Of a stretch of DNA of 64,000 nucleotides, positions 37,001 to 45,517 are shown in pieces. A model generated the notes under the pieces. That model was not told the DNA's origin and searched no databases. It saw only the letters and a program-made list of their open reading frames with translations. The stretch's first letter is position 1. Each line of letters opens with the position of its first letter. The stretch is from Apophysomyces variabilis (taxonomy: Eukaryota > Mucoromycota > Mucoromycetes > Mucorales > Mucoraceae). The position numbers were made by a program, and so were the translations under genes. The stretch spans positions 921,465 through 985,464 of the forward strand of contig MZZL01000408.1 of the NCBI GenBank assembly GCA_002749535.1, given 5' to 3'.

Positions 37001-37506
37001 GATGTCTTGATCATCCAGGTGTCACGATCCCAGTCCGGTATAGGCTTCCAGCGCTTGATCCAGTCCCGGCCGAGAATAAGATCGAACTTGGTGTCCAATA
37101 TATACGCTGTTATGTCATGTACAAAGCCACCAGCATTGAGCGAGAGAGTAACACCTTCGGTGATATCGATCCTGTGGCCTCCAGCTGTTTCGACCTGTCG
37201 TTTGGTAATCGGCTTAATCGAAAGGCCTCTTGCGATTCTGGGTGATACATAGCAGCCACTTGCTCCGCTGTCCAGTAACGTTTCGCATATAACACCATTA
37301 CAAACCAAGTCATACAGAGGTAAGTCCGTGTTGTTTATTGCATTCAATTCTTCGATGTGATTAACATCATCAACAAGAAAGTCTAAACTCTCAAGATGTT
37401 TGTTTGGATTGTTCTTGACTGGTTCTTCACACTTCACTTCTTCGATCTTGGCAATTGCTTCTTGTTTTGATTCAACCATGTTCAGGGAATGATTGTTCTT
37501 GCGCAC
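34036..37506 (-). CDS. pol: Pol polyprotein of the Ty3-type element (protease, RT, RNase H, integrase)
   Basis: Open for 1156 codons from a GTG, but really expressed as part of Gag-Pol, since the frame is open further upstream into the gag end. Domains: aspartic protease (LLDSGASGCYV, about residue 79); reverse transcriptase with FVRKKDGSMRMCVDYRAIN, LPFGLTNAPPTFQ and the active site YLDDILIYSK; RNase H with ETDASDYGVGAVL and YTDHHPLRY; integrase with an HHCC zinc finger (HFHSSFGHQG and CPQC) and a DDE core (HLDFIGELP, TDRGPNF, RSNGKCERTN). The C-terminal GPY/F-like region (WKGPYTIIAV) follows. The last codons run over the polypurine tract and stop inside the 3' LTR at 34036. No disabling change was seen. 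Confidence 0.95.
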   Translation of the reverse strand: MRKNNHSLNMVESKQEAIAKIEEVKCEEPVKNNPNKHLESLDFLVDDVNHIEELNAINNTDLPLYDLVCNGVICETLLDSGASGCYVSPRIARGLSIKPITKRQVETAGGHRIDITEGVTLSLNAGGFVHDITAYILDTKFDLILGRDWIKRWKPIPDWDRDTWMIKTSEGTYTLRPKNDRPVPDLAYLISHRQVQRFEREKQVEAQYLCYLRTDAEGNWMCQDPRFTNLVAEFSDVFRDKLPGLPPKRDVEHVIDTGDAAPINRAPYKMSPLELDELRKQLNELLELRLIRPSASPWGAPVLFVRKKDGSMRMCVDYRAINQITRRNSHPLPRIDECLERLGGAKFFSSIDLKSGYHQVRIREEDIPKTGFNTRYGSYEFLVLPFGLTNAPPTFQRLMNSVLGNCLDRFALVYLDDILIYSKTQEEHYEHVKEILKRLQQAQLIANLKKCEFNKTELQFVGFQVSTEGIRPSEEKVKAIQDWPVPTNVQEVRQFVGLGSHYRRFIKDFSTIAAPLTDLTKGTGAKTRPIVWTPKCQEAFEKIKSCMTNAPILLPPNPELPYVIETDASDYGVGAVLLQEGPDGLMHPLAFESKKLSACERNYPAQERELLGILHALRTWRCFIEGRPYVVYTDHHPLRYFRTQTKPTPRLTRWMAEIECFDPEIRYKPGRDNHVPDLLSRQGGNYSITDEESMEPDYLFALKAIQESDWPKFYLRPEANWPETYKDLLSKHQEQFVTRGDQVFRKVKFGGSIQEIRFALFARRAEIVRHFHSSFGHQGNLTVYDLVKKRWWWPNMKHDIQEWIRECPQCQLAANAERNIHHAPMKPLDVPAPFERWHLDFIGELPTTVNGNRWILVAVDYTTNWTIARALPDATGEAVADFIFEEIVMNFGCPLEMVTDRGPNFMSKVLDKYLGRIRLHHQFTSAFHPRSNGKCERTNGILKQMLRKYVNGAISRWDEYVYTAVFACRIRKHRTTGLSPFYMVYGQEPNLPGDSLRPFLSIETSGEPAELFESRKPALLRLREARRLAAEKLRQNAEKDKAVWDAVMKHQVFQVGDLVLMRHENKFGLEFNWKGPYTIIAVNHESDIYQLKDLQDKIYNSWVHTDRLRPVNASAPIQSPWYDPASARAADRQHVQDHSLSMLLEDEQQARGGVMS

Positions 37507-37517
37507 CAGTACTTCCC

Positions 37518-38741
37518 TTACTCCCGATGCGCTTGGCCTTTTAAATCCAATGACTGGCTAGACTGCACGGTTTGTCGTTGCTGGTTTTTCTTGTAGGGTG
37601 AAGGACATACGCGCGCAATGTGTCCTTCTCCACCGCAGTTGTAGCAGGTAATGGTCCTCAGGTCTGATTCCTCGTTGCTTCTTCCCGGACCACGACCTTG
37701 TCTTGCGTTATATCCGCCGCGCTGCCAAGGTCTTCCTCTGCTTGCATATCTACCTCGTGACTGGATAACGTCGAGTTCCATTGGTGTAGGGCCTCCGTAA
37801 CCTTGATTTTGCCGGGAAGCTACCCCATTGGACCGCTCAAAGGGTTCGTACGTTCCTTGTGCACATTCATATGCCGATTCAAATGCTTCTGCCGCGTTAT
37901 ATGCTTCGGTGAGGGACTTTGGACGGTTCAGGAGCACCTGTAGTCTTGCATCATATCGGAGACCACGGACGAACTGATGCACGGCATCCTCATCGAACAT
38001 TTCAGGCAAGTCGAGCATGATATTTCGAAACGCCACAATGTAATCACGAATGGATCCGGTTTGTCGAAGTTCTTGCAGTTGCTGTCGGGCTATCTGAGTT
38101 GCGTTACTAGGCTTGAATTCTTTTCGAAACAGTTCCTTGAATTCAATCCATGTTTCCGGGACGCTTGCTCTCCCCGTGATATCATCGATCGTCACCTCTA
38201 GGTGTCGCCACCAAGTCGCTGCTGCATCTCGCAGAAGAGTGGATGCGTACATCATCTTCTGGCTGTCGCTTAGTCCGGAGAATTCGCCGTATTTGTCTAC
38301 CGTGTGTAACCACGCCTCAATTGTGGCTGAAGAACGCTCGCCACGAAATACGTCTGGTTGCACGGGTTTTACGCGTGAAGGTAATGCCTTTTTTGTTTCT
38401 TGCGCCATGGCCGCCTCTAGTCGTAGGGCCTTGATCTCTTGTTGCTGCTCATGTAGTTGTGCCAGCATTGCTTTCATGGTTTCCATCATAGTGTTCTGTT
38501 GTTCTTCCGAGTTCATCTTGTTCTTCTCACAGGCTCTTAGGAATGTTTTACTGATTTTTTCTGCTCTTTGTCGAAGTGTTCTTAAATTTCGCTTCGAAAA
38601 CTTGGTTCGTTCTTCCTCTGGGATAACTTCTTGTGGATCACTGGTCTTGTATAGCTCGTGATATTCTTGTGGTAAAATTTCAAGTACAAATTCTTGCAAA
38701 ATAAACTTCTTTTGTTGGTCGGTAGAAAAGGAACTTGTCAT
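37518..38741 (-). CDS. gag: Gag of the Ty3-type element
   Basis: 407 codons from ATG at 38741. The first half is helical with a Met/Gln-rich coiled segment (MMETMKAMLAQLHEQQQEIK). The capsid-like core (VFRGERSSATIEAWLHTVDK, WWRHLEVTIDD, LFRKEFKPSN, YIVAFRNIMLDLPEM, FVRGLRYDARLQVL) matches the retrotransposon gag family. A CCHC zinc knuckle (CYNCGGEGHIARVC) near the C-terminus binds RNA during packaging. It ends at 37518, overlapping the pol reading frame by about 50 nt in the -1 register, with a slippery site inside the overlap. Confidence 0.93.
   Translation of the reverse strand: MTSSFSTDQQKKFILQEFVLEILPQEYHELYKTSDPQEVIPEEERTKFSKRNLRTLRQRAEKISKTFLRACEKNKMNSEEQQNTMMETMKAMLAQLHEQQQEIKALRLEAAMAQETKKALPSRVKPVQPDVFRGERSSATIEAWLHTVDKYGEFSGLSDSQKMMYASTLLRDAAATWWRHLEVTIDDITGRASVPETWIEFKELFRKEFKPSNATQIARQQLQELRQTGSIRDYIVAFRNIMLDLPEMFDEDAVHQFVRGLRYDARLQVLLNRPKSLTEAYNAAEAFESAYECAQGTYEPFERSNGVASRQNQGYGGPTPMELDVIQSRGRYASRGRPWQRGGYNARQGRGPGRSNEESDLRTITCYNCGGEGHIARVCPSPYKKNQQRQTVQSSQSLDLKGQAHRE
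37549..37555 (-). promoter_or_regulatory. -1 ribosomal frameshift heptamer T-TTA-AAA at the gag-pol junction
   Basis: In gag frame the element reads GAT TTA AAA GGC. The heptamer T TTA AAA fits the X-XXY-YYZ rule exactly. Pol is in the -1 frame, and that frame is open from just upstream of the heptamer (after a TAG in TCTAGC) through to pol. Gag stops 28 nt after the heptamer. This explains pol expression; a downstream stimulatory structure was not worked out. Confidence 0.8.
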
Positions 38742-38752
38742 CAGCTACCTAT

Positions 38753-39084
38753 TGTCGTCGCCGTATCCTTGAGCTGGTAATCCAATGGCCAGGAAAAGAC
38801 GAGACAAAGATAGTGAACAATAGAATCACAATAAAAATAAGTGGATAAGATGATGTTTTATTCTTCGTTGATCTCATGGATATTTATATCTTTTTTCTAT
38901 TCTAAATTATGTAATCTTCTCGGTACGGTGATAGAAAAGGGAATCGGTTAAAAGACAAAAGGTAAAGTGCGGTAGATGAGAACTTCTTGGAGATTCGATC
39001 TTTTTTTGGACAAACACCGAGAGAAGCAAAGACTTGCCTTCTTCGGTGCTTAAGCGTGATTGGCCGATGGTCTGTACTACGACA
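38753..39084 (-). repeat. 5' LTR of the Ty3-type element
   Basis: 332 bp, no difference seen from the other LTR. In element orientation it is followed by only 11 nt before the gag ATG at 38741. It should carry the element promoter; a TATA-like ATATAAATA lies near 38880-38892. Confidence 0.93.
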
Positions 39085-39772
39085 TTTTCCACCTATCAGA
39101 CTTGATCAACTTCTGTCGTTTTCGTAAAGTGGATTCACAGCTACTGTTTTGGACACGAGTTTGCCAATCAAGCTGGAATATAGAAATCGTAAAGAAACGG
39201 AAGTAAAAGATAAAACTGTGTTAGGGAATCCGATGATGTTTAATTTCTCAAACTATCCAAAGTATTTATACATATAATATTTCTATAATTTTCTGCGAAG
39301 CTGAAGATGCAAGAAGTATCTAGAGACTTCTTGGAAGGCTTTCAGTAAAAAACGTCTTTGTGTTCATGCGCCGATTCCGGCTCCGACACTTCTCTCGACA
39401 GTAAACCAAACATGCTGTTGCCTGCGGGGAGTGTTCTGATCCAACTAGTATGCTTCGTGGTTCCTACGACATTCTATTTTGTATTTTTCCTCTAGTCTAT
39501 GTCACACAAAAGATATGATTACATTGCTGTAAAAATTCTGACAACTACTTCTACTAGGAATGATCTTTCTTATGTGAAGCATTGGCCTTTCCAGAAGAGA
39601 AAAGAAAAAAAGAATATCTGGTTATCACTGTCACCCACACGGTATATCTAACGTAATAGAACGACTGAGTTATTTCTTTGAGCTTTTCTTTACAATCAGG
39701 CATATTGTTACCATGAGTCATGTGTTTCTATATGTCAGAAGAACCTGAAACTAGGAATTGATGATGTTAAGT
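39085..39772. other. AT-rich sequence within the repeat island
   Basis: The right flank of the Ty3-type insertion. No coding sequence or repeat copy was recognised. Confidence 0.5.
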
Positions 39773-39969
39773 TAGGGCTCGGAATTTGACCCGGTCGATA
39801 TGGCCCGCCCGACTTGGCCCACGGGTCAATAGGCCCATCTTAGTGTGATAGGCCTAGTGTGCCGGGTTCCGGGTTAAGATCTTGGCCCAGCCCAGCGGGC
39901 CATGGGTCAATATCCTGTCCTGGCCCAGTTATGACCCGACCGGTTAAGGCTCGCCCATTTCAAGCCCTA
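39773..39969 (-). mobile_element. GC-rich MITE, copy 2
   Basis: A 197-bp unit from TAGGGCTCGGAAT to AAGCCCTA, including TA at each end. Its reverse complement follows copy 1 (30842-31102) almost base for base but lacks the ~65-bp internal segment. It lies about 0.7 kb beyond the right LTR, in inverted orientation relative to copy 1. Confidence 0.8.
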
Positions 39970-40059
39970 ATGATGAAGATTCTAAAGAATTGGCTAGCTA
40001 TGGTGTGCTAGTCTATTAAATTTGTTTTTATAGATGTGAGACCAGCGTTTCTAAAAAGC

Positions 40060-40780
40060 AATGTCCAGATGATGTTAATGTTGCTGAAACAGCTACCTAA
40101 TTCATTGACATTCTTATAAATATAAGCAATGATGAAATGCTGCTCGTTTCACAATCTGTTGGTCACAGATGAGTGAACATGGGTTAAGCTAATTTTGACA
40201 TAAAAACTTTTCAAACTATGATGCCCATACTTTCTGCAAAAAACATACTCTTTTTACTATATCTATCCTATTTATGGCTTTATACACCTTTATTTCCTCA
40301 ATAAAACAGTTTTCCATATAAGTCTTTTACTATTTCCCTTTTTAGTTTGATTAGGTTTTGTTTGATTCCTTCACGATTATGGTTGGGTTCAGCTTAAGCA
40401 AAGAACTGAGAAGAGCTGAACCATGTGAAACTCTAGAATCAAAAGAACCAAGCAATCGAGCAAAACCTAATCAAATTAAAAAAGAAAATAGAAAAAGACT
40501 ATACAGAGAATCATTTTATTGGGAGAATAAAAGGCGTACAAAGCCATATATAGAATAGATATAGTAAGAAGAGTATTTTTTTGCAGAAAGCAACGGGCAT
40601 CATAGTTTGAAAAGTGGTTTATGTTAAAATTAGCCTTAAATTTCAAATCATCTGAAATCAATTGATATAAACTTTGTTTTGCGTTTTACTAATCTACTAT
40701 GACCATGAAATGAGCAGATTATTTGTAAATCAGGTAACTGTTCAACCAACATCAACGGTTTTTCAATGTTACTTTCCAGC
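40060..40780. mobile_element. Fold-back element: long near-palindrome of about 0.7 kb
   Basis: The left half (to about 40405) and right half (from about 40415) are inverted copies of each other. The match is strongest in the inner ~200 bp of each arm, for example TTTGATTAGGTTTTG at 40347-40361 against CAAAACCTAATCAAA at 40461-40475, and AACTATGATGCCC in the left arm against GGGCATCATAGTTTG in the right. It weakens outward. The centre pairs GGTTCAGCT with AGCTGAACC. No protein is encoded. It is either a fold-back transposon or an inverted duplication of a smaller element. Confidence 0.8.
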
Positions 40781-40986
40781 ATTGTAGCTGTTCACTTTTA
40801 TACACATGAATCGAGTAGACTAACGTTTTACTGACCAGTTATTGCTTTTAATGTCAGGGTCGTGCTTTTCTTTCGAATAAAATAGATCTAGATCCGGATC
40901 CTACAAATTAGTCTGAGTGAAAAAAGTGTCGATTCTTAAGTTCCAGTTCTGTTCTGGTTCTGGTTCTTCGCTTCTTTTGCGGAACC

Positions 40987-41235
40987 TTAGTTTTGTAATA
41001 CTGAGCACCAGGTCGGGGCACTTTCATTTAGCTGGATCTGTTTAAATTCTTTTAATGCATTGAGGTAAAGAGGTAAAGATGAGTTTTCGCAAGAACCATA
41101 AGTGCATAGTGATTTTATAACCCAGTTCACTATCCATCTCTTATCTACGGCGCGTCTTTCTATGAACTGTGTCATCTTCAGCATGTTTGATACGTTATCG
41201 CTAGTTATTATAAAGAGCTTTGGGCAGTTCTTACT
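40987..41235 (-). pseudogene. hAT-type transposase fragment
   Basis: The minus strand reads KLFIITSDNVSNMLKMTQFI, a match in style to the 'TxDNAxNM' segment around the second catalytic Asp of hAT transposases, and continues as RRAVDKRWIVNWVIKS and beyond to a stop at 40987. Only about 80 residues are present and no other hAT motif was found nearby. It is a relic; the family call rests on one motif. Confidence 0.4.
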
Positions 41236-41379
41236 TTTAACTTAGACCTTAGCACTCTGTTGCAGCATTGTGCTAGCACGAAATTTATTTCCCGCTCAAC
41301 AATGGTATTCTACTCGCTGACGGAAAGCCTTGTAAAAATACAACCGAAATTCCATACGACCTTTCGTACCACATTTTTA

Positions 41380-43512
41380 ATGGGTGTTTATGGACTCACG
41401 GCGCTCTTGCTTCGACATGCACCCAAATCAGTTCGTACTATTAAGCCTAGCTCATTGGCTCATCAAACGATCGCCTTTGATGCAAGTTGTCATCTCAATA
41501 AATTCATGTTTGGCGATGAACCTCATCCGCATCGGCATATTTACGGGTTTTACATGCTCGCAAAGTTCTGTGAACTCAACAACATTACACCCATTTTCGT
41601 ATTTGACGGACCATACCGATTAGCAGCCAAGAAGTATGAGCATGAGCGACGCGAGAGAGGCCGTCGTAAAGTGAGTTATTCCTTATTGTACGAAAAAGAG
41701 CGATCGGCAAGACTGGAATCATGGCTTGAAGTGTCAAAAGAGAATTACCTTCAGCTTTCCGATCAAGCAGCAACTCGTATCCTCAATCAATTAGGGGAAA
41801 CCTTGGAAAAACTTGAATATGCTAAGCAGGATGACTTGGTTAGATCTACGGATCTACAGAATAATGCAATATTTGAAAAGGAAGAGCAAAATATAGCGGA
41901 CGGTATGACATCTCTAAAAGTGTCTGATACCGAGCAGATTACAACACTGGAAAATACGACTTTGTCCATGTCCATCAATACAGAAGAGAAGAAGCAAGCG
42001 AAACATCGTAAACATTCATTGGTTGCAACACAGGTGCAGTCGAGTAAAAACAGTTTTGAAGCAGTAGACGACGACCAGGGGACCAGCTCAAGTAGTACAA
42101 GTTATGCAAAAATTACGGAATTAAAGGGTCAGGAAGAGGAACTAAATCATGAGAGCTATGTCGCAGGCGACGTATCATCAACAATTGAACGACCGACTGC
42201 CAGCTCAGGAAAGGCAAAAACGTGGAAGTCCGCGTCAGAGCAGAACCTAGATAAAGACAATCTTGTTCAAGATGTAACCACTATGGCGACAGAGAAACTT
42301 GGGATAGACTTTGGGCGGAGTGCTGGCATTCCGATGAGAGGGCAAACGAAGGACGACCTTATCCCAAGCGAGTACTGTGCTGTTGAAGATCAAGATTCAG
42401 CGGCAGAGGATACGTTGGAAGCTATGGAAGCAATACAACAGAAGGACAAGTACATACTTGAAAGACAAAGCATGTTAGAAGCAAAGTTGATGAACATTGC
42501 GCAAGATTTACGACGTGCGCTCGATTCCGTGCAGGACAAAGAGAAATACACGAAGACAGTGCAGGCATTGTCAACACGCGAGCGGGACACAATGACTAGT
42601 ATGATTCGCGATCAAGTACAGAGCGTGAAAAAAGCACTTAATCAGCTAAGATCAGAAAACAACCAAATGTTAGCTTCGCTCGGTATGTCATCTTTAGTTT
42701 TTGAAAAGATCTGGTTTCTCTGAGACTATATGTTAGAGAAACGATCAATACGCATAACACAACAGTTGCGTGATGAATGCAAAGATTTTTTGGAGGCTTT
42801 GGGATATGTCTGTTTTTCTTGCGACCATCATGAGGCGGAAGCAATGTGTGCGCATTTGGCAAAATCAGGCAAAACTAGCGCGACCGTTTCTGAAGGTATC
42901 AGCATTAGTTTGTGGCATATATATCTCTTATGTTTCTTTGATTCGTAGATATGGATACGCTAGTTTTCGGTGATGCGCCCATGCTTCGCTATTTCTTTTC
43001 ACGTGTCCGCCCTATTCTTGCCATAGATCCTCGCATTGCTCGTGAGGAATTAGGATTGACTCGTGATGCATTTGTAGATCTATGTATACTTTGTGGCACA
43101 GACTTTTCGGCTACGATTCGTGGCATTGGTCCGAACCGAGCATTTGAGATGATAAAAAGATATGGTTCAATTGAAGCTGTGCTTAATAACATGCCTTCAA
43201 GATATGTTCCCGAGGATAACTTTGATCCTGAACTTGCACGAATGGTAATAACAACCTGTATTTCTTGTTTTCTATTTGCTGATGTATTCGCCGCAGGTGT
43301 TTAACAGTTTACCACCCATTCCGAATAAGGACAGCACATATCAAAGACGAATAGAGGATGAAGACCGTGTTCGGCATCTTTTTGAACGCTTCGAGATTGA
43401 TCCAGAAGAAGTAGATCTTAGAGTACGCACGATCGTACTACAGCAAAATCTTGGAGCATCAGCAGTGGGTTGGGGACATGATCCTTTTGCAACAGAGGGA
43501 ACGATATTCTAG
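41380..43512 (+). CDS. XPG/FEN1 (Rad2)-family structure-specific nuclease with long spacer
   Basis: The start MGVYGLTALL at 41380 is the family's exact N-terminus (the Gly after Met is structural); an in-frame upstream extension to 41299 could be a transit peptide. XPG-N: TIAFDASCHLNKFMFG and PIFVFDGPYRLAAKKYEHER supply the first two Asp. A spacer of about 300 residues follows, rich in Ser/Glu/Gln with a helical coiled segment (QDLRRALDSVQDKEKYTK). Intron 42683-42736 leads to XPG-I: CDHHEAEAMCAHLAKSGK, and intron 42896-42948 restores SEDMDTLVFGDAP. A helix-hairpin-helix follows: LCILCGTDFSATIRGIGPNR. All acidic metal ligands are present. The spacer position resembles XPG/Rad2 rather than FEN1 or EXO1, but it is shorter and the C-terminus is short (no PIP box seen). 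Likely role: flap or bubble cleavage in DNA repair. Confidence 0.85.
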
Positions 43513-43552
43513 CTTTATTAGAGGGCATTCTGTCTGCAGAAAAATGGTCGAT

Positions 43553-44747
43553 TTATAATTCATCCTTTGCAAGGCCATCATACTTTGGAAGCTTGGTGCC
43601 CTTAGGAAGACCGAAGGCGAAGGAACCCCAGCTAAGTGATGATTCGTACATGTGTAGAAGCTTGATGCCTTCGTCATCACCAGCTGCACCCAGCGCCACA
43701 TGGAAAGGTGTAAGGTGCTAAAAATGGAATATAAGATGATATAATCTAGGAAGTATTTTCTATACCCACCTCTGCTGTAGGATGGCTTTGTCTGAAAGCC
43801 GGATGTTTGTCTAATTCGTTGGCCATTTTCTTGCGTTCATCTCCCTGTTAAAAAAAAGAAGGTTTAGAATTGAAAGAAATACCAAGCAATGCATCCGATG
43901 CATACCGTTAATTCACAGGCCAATTTCTCTGCATCTCTATCAAAATCTTTCACGAACTTTGGGGATGGCTTGTTCATATACGACCACATCATGTGTAGAT
44001 TGTGTACAATCATACCGCTACCAATGATAAGAACATTTTCATCCCTATATACCACTCATTAGCCCCAAATCAGTCCTATAATCTTTGCCGCCTGCGTACC
44101 TTAGAGGTGCCAGGGCTTCACCCATCTTAATGTGTGATGACATGTCTTCATGGGCAAAGGTGGAGACCTCAACAACGGGGATATCTCTGTTGGAATCCAT
44201 TCCGCGCTTTAAAGGCGACCAGACACCATGGTCATTACCATAATTCACGCCAGTTGCGTCAATACCAGACTATGTTATATAAGGTGAATCCGAATCCATC
44301 TGGCTGAGACCAGGTTACCTTTCTAAGAAGTCCAATCACTTGTTCGGCAATAGCAGGTGAGCCTTGATGATCCCAAGTAAATTCGTAGTAATGTTTGGGA
44401 AAGCCGTAAAAGTCATAAATCAATTTAGGTTTTACTGAAGTGTCCACTGGTTATCCAAGGTCATTAAAAGGAAAAACATCCTTCTTCAAGCTTGCTAGTG
44501 CCTACCGAAAACGCCATTTTGTCCTTTTCCTTGCCAATGAGCACTTATGATGACAATTGCCTTAGGCATTAGTTCGTATTTGATATAGTTTCCCAGCCAT
44601 TGGTAAAAGGTGCCTGGCTTTCTTTGGTCTTCCAATAAATTGGGGCCTAGTGTGCATAAAACGATGGTTTAGCCATTGTCCCGGTAGAAGGTGTTTATCT
44701 TTACCTCCATGAGAGAGAAAGAATACTGGAGTTCTTGATGTAGTCAT
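43553..44747 (-). CDS. LigB/DODA-type extradiol ring-cleavage dioxygenase ending in KDEL
   Basis: The ATG at 44747 gives MTTSRTPVFFLSHGG, the family start with the metal-binding His of SHGG; an upstream in-frame ATG at 44807 would add 20 residues. Exons continue with LGNYIKYELMPKAIVIISAHWQ, YDFYGFPKHYYEFTW, GVNYGNDHGVWSPLK (second His), PVVEVSTFAHEDMS, VLIIGSGMIVHNL and HLTPFHVALGAAGDD (C-terminal His). About six introns are required. This is the class III extradiol family of 4,5-DOPA dioxygenases, which open catechol rings using Fe or Zn; the true substrate is unknown. The protein ends GLAKDEL. KDEL/HDEL is an ER-retrieval signal, yet no signal peptide is visible, so the match may be chance. 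Confidence 0.88.
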
Positions 44748-44807
44748 GGTAAACTTGGCGGGTATTTGTTGTAATAATCGATGTATAGAGGGAGGGATAG
44801 CTCTCAT

Positions 44808-45517
44808 TTATATATCCAATGTGTGAAACCTACTTATTGATCTATTAGTAAGTTTATCGAGGGTGCTGTCAGCGCCAAATAAGTCGAAGCGGGGAGCCAT
44901 CTTCCGAATCCCTCAACTCCCTCAGATCATTTGTCAAAATGTTCCCCGCAGCTCCGCGCCCATCATCAATTCGTTGTACCGGCAGAAATAAAACCCGGTG
45001 GATGTTGTCATTGATGCGCTGCAATTAGCTACAGTTGTATTGCTCTGTCATCAATAAAAAGTATATGCTTATCAAAACATACTCTCACTAGCGAGCTGGT
45101 GACAATGGGAGCATCTGTTCCTTTTAACTGTTTATCAATAAGTCATGTTCTGTTTATCGCAATTGAAGAAGTAGCAACATCATGGTGCGAACAATCAGTT
45201 CATATCCAACTTTGAACACTGCCATTTCACTGTTTTATCCAACACCTACACACTACTGACATCAGCATTCACCAAAGAAACTCAAACCAAAGTGAATTGT
45301 ATTTGATAAGGTTTAAAGTCTATAAGTAGTCTAGATCGACTTCACTTAGCGAGTGAATTAGCGCCATGCGTTAATTGCCGTGAATCTAATAGACTTGTCT
45401 CCTTGAAGCTGCTATTAAAGCCTTGATCGCTTACTAGTAAGTGTTAAAGTATACTACCATTTATGCATTAAGTGTAAGCAAAAGAAAATACTAATATTAT
45501 ATGTAGCTGCGATTGTT
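44808..45517. other. Intergenic
   Basis: Upstream of the dioxygenase gene and downstream of chitin deacetylase. No feature was recognised. Confidence 0.55.

Larger units (their letters stand above)
33712..39084 (-). mobile_element. Complete Ty3-type LTR retrotransposon
   Basis: A 5373-bp element, transcribed from the minus strand, bounded by two 332-bp LTRs (33712-34043 and 38753-39084) that look identical base for base by eye and carry TGTCGT..ACGACA ends. The flanking sequence shares TTTT on both sides (33708-33711 and 39085-39088), a probable 4-bp target duplication. It encodes gag (37518-38741) and pol (34036-37506) with the order protease, RT, RNase H, integrase, which is the Ty3 order. 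A G-rich polypurine tract precedes the 3' LTR (34044-34058). Identical LTRs and long intact ORFs mean a very recent insertion, probably still competent. No envelope gene or chromodomain was recognised. Confidence 0.95.

Noticed and set aside
38113..38661. 182-codon plus-strand ORF
   Set aside because: It lies antisense to gag and has Ser/Cys-rich composition typical of antisense reading; no family features.
33712..39084. Chromodomain or envelope gene in the Ty3-type element
   Set aside because: The pol C-terminus after the GPY/F-like region shows no chromodomain pattern, and no ORF lies between pol and the LTR.
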